Below are positions 57,326 through 64,000 of a DNA stretch of 64,000 nt, piece after piece (position 1 is the first letter of the stretch; each line of letters starts with the position of its first letter). The translations under genes were made by a program, and so were the position numbers. The notes under the pieces were generated by a model. The model searched no databases and was not told the origin of the DNA. It saw nothing but the letters and a program-made list of their open reading frames with translations. Source of the stretch: Undaria pinnatifida (taxonomy: Eukaryota; Sar; Phaeophyceae; Laminariales; Alariaceae); contig JABAKD010000022.1 in NCBI GenBank assembly GCA_012845835.1, positions 3,157,944-3,221,943 of the forward strand. The letters are read 5' to 3'.

Positions 57326-60300
57326 CTACGTTGCCCCCCTTGACAAGTTTTTGAAGCCGATGCCTTGGCAAGAAACCAGCACCTGATTGGGCATACAGCA
57401 AACCGATAAACACAGCGGGTAGGCGGCAAAATGAGTTGAGCTTGCTGCATCTGCAATTGCTACAAAAGTCGCTACCTATGTGGTGGTCATGTTCAAAAAG
57501 GGTCAGTGCTGACATCGCAAGCCTCAACAGGAAGGACACAGTCCGTCCGCATCGCGTCTATATCCTTAAATCAACTACCAGGTGCCAGGTACGTGACGTA
57601 GTTCAAGGCCAACCATCTCACCGTCGAAGTCTGAGGGTCTGGCATAAGTCTGAAGTAGGCCCCAAAAAAGTCCCGAAGATGCCGCAGGTACGTGACGCTA
57701 TACCTCGTCAGCTTCCCAATGCGAAGGCGGCTGCAGGCAAAACGCGAAAAGGCAGATCGGGGAGGTCGATACAGCATGCGCCAGTGTTCAAGACCAATGT
57801 TGCTTTTCGTTAAACACCGGGCACATGTCGACAATCAACAACTGCATATATTAAAAGTGTGTGCTTTACCAGACAAGCGCAACAGGTCGCCCTTCTCTCG
57901 TGGTTGAAGGGAGCGGTTATCCTCGAATATTTCTCGATAGGGGTTATTTGTTGGCGTCCAGGCGAAAAAAGTTGGGGCTTTGGTGTTGTGGGCATAGCTG
58001 AGCGGATAGCTAGGCGTACATATTTAGCTGTGACACGAGAAAGCACTGGACGACATGAGTCAACGTCCGACTGAAGCACTGACTCCATTCCCAGGAAAAC
58101 ACAAAGCCCTCTTATAATAGATTGCGAAAACCGAAAAAATGAAAGGGGCTATTTGTTGGCGTCCCGGCGAAAAAAGTTGGGACTTGGTGTTGTGGGCATA
58201 GCTAAGCGGATAGCTAGGCCTACATATTTAGCAGTGACACGAGAAAGCACTGGACTACATGAGTCGACGTCCGACTGAAGCACTGACTCCATTCCCGGGA
58301 AAACACAAAGCCCTCTTATATTAGACTGAAAACCGAAAAAGGAGGTTTCAGCACCTTCGCAGGCGTGCTAAACCGTGGGAGAGGGAGAATCGGGCCCGCT
58401 CTTCTGGAAGCCCGACCAGCCTTTTTGTGAGACGCATCCAACGACGTTTGCCGTCTTTTCAGGAGAGGAGGTTGATTTTTTTTCGATACACCGTCGTGCC
58501 TTTAAAGTCAGTTTCGGACGCCATGTAGTCGAGAAATAGGCAAATTTTTCGGATGAAAAACTGCGATATATACCCGAAACCGGTTTTGCGTTTTTTTTTC
58601 AGTTTCAAACTGATACCCTGAACAAACGGCAAAATCCGTTGGATGCGTCTCGAAAAAAACTAGTCGGACTTTGGGGAAGAGCGCACCCAACTATCCCGTT
58701 CCCCGGGTCAAATACGCCTGCTAAGGTGCTGAAACCTCCATCTTCGGTTTTCAGAATCAGTGTTATAAGAGATGGCCTAAGACACGTACCGTAGCGACGA
58801 GAGGGAGGCGAGTCTTTATTAGAAATCCCGGGTCTGAGTTACGAAAAGGAGTACAAGGACCGAAAAAGGACCAGAAAAACAAAATGGCCTTGATTCTCAC
58901 CTTACGTCTTCCGGGCACAAAACCATGAGCAGCATTGCCAGGCTCTGATGGGAAGAGTCCACGCATCCACCGTTTCTGCTCCGGTACAATAGATGTTTGG
59001 GCGTGACAACTTTATATCAGGGACGTCATACAACATTCGTCGACAACTGATGTTACATTTTCATGATAATACGTCAATTCAGACACAGCCGGCTCTAGCA
59101 CCGGGGACGCGCTAGTCTGCCCGCTTACTAAAAATGTTTAGGTCAGCCAACCAACCGTGCGTCTACTTGAATGGCCCAAAAATGGAAAGCGTACGCCGCG
59201 TTCGACTGGTGGCCGAGACAACCCCTCGATAACGATGAAGATCAGGATAAGACTCACTTGATTTCCTCCAAGATGAGCTTACTGCCGAGATTGCCCAAGT
59301 CCTCTGGGAGCGTGCCCTGAGGGCACATGTCATCAGAGGAATGTAAGAAGCGAACAAAAGTAGGTCGGTCACACTTGAGGCTCAACAGCTCAGGGACGAA
59401 ATCCCTCCAAGCAAGCCGTTCACGCGCGGACACGCGGCGCCTAGGGAGCTGGGACTTCATGAGGGTCAGTAAGGTGATGCAATATGGCCAATGGAGTGGG
59501 TGTTTACGTCGCAGGGTGACAAGGACCGATAATCGACATAGGACAATCAAGCAAGCCAAGGGACACGGGCCAAGGCCGCGTCTGCTTCCGCACGATTGAG
59601 GTGGTGACGTAGACGACAGCCATCGTGGAACGCTTGCTTAACTCTGCCACTTCAAAAATCATACCACTCTATCTTCAAGTACTTCGTCCCAAAAAATGTG
59701 GGCACATATCTAAATAAGTTAAACGAGCTGACGAACATAAACTAAACCCACAAGGCAGACCGGAAATAATAATAACCCATCTTTCGATTGACCCAGATGG
59801 AGACGGAACTCATCTGCTGAAAAACCTTGAGTTACGAGTGGTTGACTTGACGTCGGCGGCTGAAGCCATGCTTCTTTTAGGACTGCAGTAACACATATCA
59901 ATATATATACTTCGAAGTATATCAATAGTACAAATAATAGTGGACGAACCCCTTTTTTCCGGAGTTCCACAGTTGTTTTCGCTTAAAGCTGAGCTCAACC
60001 CACCTTTTCTGCCGCGGTCTCCGCGACCAGTAGAACCCCCGTCGTCGATTCCGCGACTAAGCTCAGAGCAAACCCCGGCGAATCCCCTCCCGTGCGTCCG
60101 GCATGGTGGTCGGTGTGCACCCATACATCCGGCAGGAGGCGATTGAGTAGTCCTGAAGTGGTCGGAGGACAACGAAAGCAACCAATTGTAAATGCTTGTG
60201 CTAATTCAGAAAGTCGATGGAACTTGTGAGGGCAAAAACTGGGTAGGCGACGACTGCGTGGTTGTTCCTGCATCGGTGAGGTGCGGTGAAAACTGTTTGC

Positions 60301-62373
60301 CTGCTTTAGCCAAGCTTAATGTTGTCAGATGACGGGGATGTCGGCACCATATGATCACGAAAAGCGAGAGCGTGCCGCAAAACGGTATCTCCATGGAGGA
60401 TTCGCTGTGCCAATATTAGCGTCCCTCCATCACCAAAACTCGGTGTCTTGGGGTTAGGGTTGGGGATATATGAAAAGGAAGACATCACCCATGAACCCGG
60501 CTTGTCTAGAACGTCGTCGACAGAAAAACTTGAGCAGTTTAGTATAACAGTCGAACATGCAAGTAAAAGTGATGACCAGATTATAAAATAACAATAGGAA
60601 CGCACCTCGTGAAGATTCTGCAACGCGGTTGGCAATCTGAGGGGAAACTTTGGTGCAGTAGGCGTTCCCACGTATTCGCTTGATCAGCCCCGGGTCAGTC
60701 AAGTCGATCGGCTTCAGCTCCCTTACGACTGGGCACTTGAACTCCACCATTCCCCCCCCTCCTGGTGGGGCTCCGCGCCGCTTCACCTACCAAAAGGAGT
60801 GTGCAGCGCGTGTACGTGCACAAAGAACAAACAGGAAGCCACACGGGGACAAGGTTTGTTGATCATTAGTATGTCCAGGGAAAAAGAGCAGGAAGTCACG
60901 GACACGTACAACAAGCTAAGCGGACACTTCAGCAGCGTGTTTGTTTTCACATTACGTTTACACTACAACCTAGCCCGCGGTCACCAAAACGCACACGTAT
61001 TATTGGTAGGAACACAATATAAAATAATGACTTAAGCGGAGCATCTGAATGATATCCAAATGACCCGACCTACCGGCAATGCACAAACGACTAGAAAGCT
61101 ACACACAGGCACAGCAGTACGTGTACCAGGTACGCGAAAAGTCACCGTAATTCGAGCGCGCAGAAGTAACGCCGTCTACAGTCGAAAACCACCCCCACGT
61201 CTGCCCAGTACTGTCTGTATCCAACGCCATAATAGCCGTAATAGCTATAGATACGTACACTGTCTGAATAACTGCTGCCTGAATCTACAGACGACAGCAG
61301 TAGCACGAGACCGAGTGACACTTGACAAAAACCCCTGACGTGCTGCCCGAGCTACTTACTGCATACAGTAAAAAAGGGCAAAAATGCCCATCACGTTTTC
61401 ATACGGGTAAAAGTTTATCGCGAGCCACGCGTGTTGGACCCAGACATACCTTCAGCTCCAGGCCGCCTTCTTCCGCAACCCCAAAAACCTTGAGGAGCGG
61501 TAACGTGACGGCCTTAAGAGCATCCACAGACAAGTCCACATCGTCGTTCGTGATCCCAGACAATGACAGATCGAACGGGCTTTTACTGGGGACGCCAAAA
61601 CGAGAACCGAAAATAGCAGCGCAAAGGAAGAGCATAAACTGTCAATAACACGAGCACATACCCGGTAAGAACACTGCCATGAACGAGTCCCACGCCTGCC
61701 GAACCGACTGAGGCATCTCGGAGAATTTGTGAGAAGGATTGGGCTGACTCTTTTGCAGTCGGCCTTCACAAGTACTAGTTTGTATGCACCAGGTACCTGA
61801 ACAGGGCCAGCGGGATGAGGCCCTCGATGAACCACCCGAGAGCTCGAGTCGTACCGCAGTCGTGACTCGCCCGCCCACCTGTAACGTAGCCGGGCTTGAA
61901 CCTTAGGCTTGTACCAGTTTCGTTAATCTCGACCTTCGACGAGAAAGGCAAACGAACATCATCGACGGCAGGGGGGATATTCATATGTTACTCATCGTGC
62001 GGACGGAGGAGCATAAAGACATGCTGGGATCCGTGCGAGTTCTCACGTTTTTAGATTCGTGAGCAAATGAAGTAATTGCGCAGAGTGTTTGCGGTCGACC
62101 GCCTTTGTCGGGAGACATTGAATTACAGCAATTTCCTCTAACGTATGGTTTTGTTTCCCGCTCCACCTGTCGATTCATTGTGCCCTTTCGCGGCCACGGG
62201 CTAGACTGCGGCAGTTGACGATACTACTGTGAGACGATTAACAACAACCACAAAATCCGTAGTACCACCAATACCAACACCAACACCGTAGCAGCCGTAG
62301 TGCTTACCTTTGTTCCATTAGTGAGCTTGTCCACAAGTCGCAGGAACGCCGCTTCGTGGTCCATGAGCCCCAT
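57326..62373 (-). CDS. RCL1: RNA 3'-phosphate cyclase-like protein RCL1, 5' end missing
   Basis: RCL1 is a nucleolar protein needed for 18S rRNA processing in the U3 snoRNP/small-subunit processome; it has the cyclase fold but not cyclase activity. Exons in order: 62373-62308, 61933-61797, 61585-61450, 60786-60606, 60152-60004, 59316-59258, 58975-58901, 57730-57622, 57382-57326. Phases agree, giving 322 aa of an expected ~370. Marks: GLMDHEAAFLRLVDKLTNG; FKPGYVTGG; GITNDDVDLSVDALKAVTLP; RRGAPPGGGG and LTDPGLIKRIRGNAYC; LLPDVWVHTDH and SPGFALSLVAESTTG; LPEDLG; NGGCVDSSHQSLAMLL; LRIGKLTRYSVTYLRHLRDF; and SCQGIGFKNLSRGAT at the end. About 50 N-terminal residues (the RQRL region) were not found up to 64000. 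The cyclase His/Arg motifs were not checked. Confidence 0.94.
57936..58340 (+). repeat. ~205 bp tandem duplication in RCL1 intron 8
   Basis: Two units begin GGGGYTATTTGTTGGCGTCC (57940 and 58144) and share AGCGGATAGCTAGG, GAGAAAGCACTGGAC and ACACAAAGCCCTCTTATA. About 95% alike by eye. The second unit runs into the inverted-repeat element that follows. Confidence 0.93.
58313..58775. mobile_element. Foldback element with ~150 bp inverted ends
   Basis: The left arm starts CCTCTTATATTAGACTGAAA, ACCGAA and GGAGGTTTCAGCACCTTCGC. The right arm, read inverted, gives the same order, including GGAGGTTTCAGCACCTTAGC, then GAGACGCATCCAACG in both. The arms occupy roughly 58313-58470 and 58620-58775. No ORF. 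It lies in intron 7 of RCL1 (between 57731 and 58900). Confidence 0.8.
59890..59930. other. AT palindrome in RCL1 intron
   Basis: ATATACTTCGAAGTATAT is a perfect 18 bp palindrome. No further context. Confidence 0.5.
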
Positions 62374-63066
62374 CTGAGAAAACACAAGGCAGGAGCATAA
62401 CAAGTTCATCGATCATAGCCATCACGCTGACTTTGTATTGTGCAATGTGTGCTAACGAAAACTATGACACCAACAAGACGGCGTGTTAAGCACGGTGCAG
62501 CGGCAAGCAGCTTAGGGAATATGTTATCCACCACAAGGTGAGCCTTGCGCCGATAAAAAACATCTGCCGACACAAAATATCATGAGCAATCGCCAAACGG
62601 GGGTATACCCCCTGATTTTTTGGTCAATCGGGGATATGCAAGCAGCGCAGGGAATATGTTATCCACCACAAGGTGGGTCTTGCGCCGATAAAAAAACATC
62701 TGCCGATACAAAATATCATGGCCAATGGTCACACGGGGGTATACCTGCTGCTTTTTTGGTCAATCGGGGATATATACGTATTAATAGCAAACCCGGCCGC
62801 GGGAAGCGCTCGCACGTGCCCCAGACTGCCCCCAAAGAGTTCTGACGGGCTAGCAAGGTGCCCGCAGACCTTTGCCGAGCACGCCCACCTTTCTTTTTCT
62901 TTTTTGAGCACGTTGTTGGGGCAAACGGGACAGCGGCGCGCCTTACGCGTGCAGCATCTTACGGGTTCCTCCTTTTGACCACGTGTTGGGGGGGTATGCC
63001 CCCGGAAAACTACTAAATTCATGTAGTACCCACCCCCGCGTGACTATACTTTAACCCCGCTTGACC
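62374..63066. other. RCL1 upstream intron, no exon seen
   Basis: Exon 1 of RCL1 should lie upstream of 62373 on the minus strand, but no cyclase N-terminal sequence was recognised here. The stretch holds the tandem repeat at 62503-62772. Confidence 0.5.
62503..62772 (+). repeat. ~135 bp tandem duplication
   Basis: GGGAATATGTTATCCACCAC, AAACATCTGCCGA and TTTTTTGGTCAATCGGGGAT recur at the same spacing in both units. Confidence 0.93.
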
Positions 63067-64000
63067 GAAATCGTACCCCTACTTGACCACTAACGGAACC
63101 CCCAAAAGCAGGTACAAACACATCTACACGTCACCGTGTACAACAGCCCGAACAGCCCAAGGGCCGAACAACCGGCAGTTGCGAGTAGTCGCGATCGATT
63201 TCTTCGGGAAATAATACACGAAGAACCCAAACAGAAGTATTTGATTTGAAATCAAGTGTTTGGTTGTCGCTGAACCTGCAAACCTTTGTAAAATAGGAAG
63301 GGTGAAACCAAACAAGAAACAAGAACAAATGCCGCTGCTGCTGCTGCTGTGAATGGGGGTTGGTGGTGGGTGCTACAAAGAGAAGAGCAATGGAGGCACT
63401 TTTTCAAGCTCCAGCAGCGAGCGGACAGCAACCAACAGACACACCGCAACAGCTAGCACTACGGACGGACACATGAAGCGTCAAGGAAGGCCGGTAGTAC
63501 AACAGAACGATGTAGTTTGTACTCGTACGTTTGTAGTCGGACGTGGCGTTCCCATCATGTGCCAGGTATATACTACGTATTATGTAAGACAAGCGTACTA
63601 CTTGAGACAAGAAACAACCGAAAATAAAGGGAAAAGTAGACTCAACAAGTTAACAGACCCAAACAAATTAACCACAACCAAAAGCACCCCTAGTACGACG
63701 TACCAGGACCAATCCCCTTTTACAGCAGCAGCAGTGATATTTGCTCTTGTTTCTTGTTTGGCTTCGTCCTTCGTACTTTGCAAAGATTTTTGTATGTTTA
63801 CAACCAAACATTTGAGCTCAAATCGAATACGGCTATTTGGGCTCTTCGTGTATTATTTCCCGAAGAAATCGATTGCAACTACTCGCAACTGCCGGTTGTT
63901 CGGCCCTTGGGCTGTTCGGGCTGTTGTGCACGGTGGCGTGTAGATGTGTTTGTACCTGCTTTTGGGGGTTCCGTTAGTGGTCAAGTAGGGGTTCGATTTC
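63067..64000. mobile_element. Non-autonomous element with ~290 bp inverted repeats
   Basis: The left arm (63067-63360) starts GAAATCGTACCCCTACTTGA. The right arm (63708-64000) is its close inverse and ends TCAAGTAGGGGTTCGATTTC at the window edge. Shared internal landmarks are the CCAAAAGCAGGTACAAACAC block, CCCGAACAGCCCAAGGGCC and a GCTGCTGCTG run. The loop is about 350 bp with no recognised protein. The element may extend past the window, so its outer end and target duplication cannot be judged. Confidence 0.85.

Overview
This is a nuclear eukaryotic window. Every recognisable host gene is split by GT-AG introns, most donors read GTG or GTA, many acceptors have a pyrimidine tract, and intergenic and intronic DNA is full of tandem repeats, short inverted-repeat elements and simple sequence. 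No operons, CRISPR arrays, rRNA or tRNA genes were seen. A CDPK, GAA1, RAD51B, RCL1, a NADAR protein and an OTU-bearing Helitron, together with kilobase introns, would suit a stramenopile alga, perhaps a brown alga. That placement is inference, not proof.

Layout: (1) 1-14031, + strand: the 3' part of a calcium-dependent protein kinase gene (kinase subdomains IX-XI, four EF-hands, stop in a tiny last exon). (2) 14032-32091: gene-poor, with short transposon-like elements, tandem repeats and three decayed minus-strand reading frames (NADAR domain, coiled coil, CCHC gag-like). (3) 32092-42727, minus strand: RAD51B, with a 7.5 kb first intron holding a palindrome-rich repeat field and a hAT-like element. 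(4) 42728-43300: an intergenic region between the divergent RAD51B and GAA1 genes. (5) 43301-57051, + strand: complete GAA1 (GPI transamidase subunit) in six exons, 669 aa. Its 9.2 kb first intron contains a small cysteine-rich gene and an intact 1721-aa Helitron Rep-helicase with a C-terminal OTU domain. (6) 57326-62373, minus strand: RCL1, tail-to-tail with GAA1, with about 50 N-terminal residues missing. (7) 62374-64000: tandem repeats and a 934 bp element made mostly of a 290 bp inverted repeat.

The genes do not form a pathway: they cover Ca2+ signalling, recombinational repair, GPI anchoring and 18S rRNA processing. The most unusual feature is that many introns contain decayed tandem copies of their own splice junctions (exon edge plus flanking intron). 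In the CDPK gene a whole exon has been duplicated with both reading-frame phases and splice signals kept, so it could act as an alternative exon.
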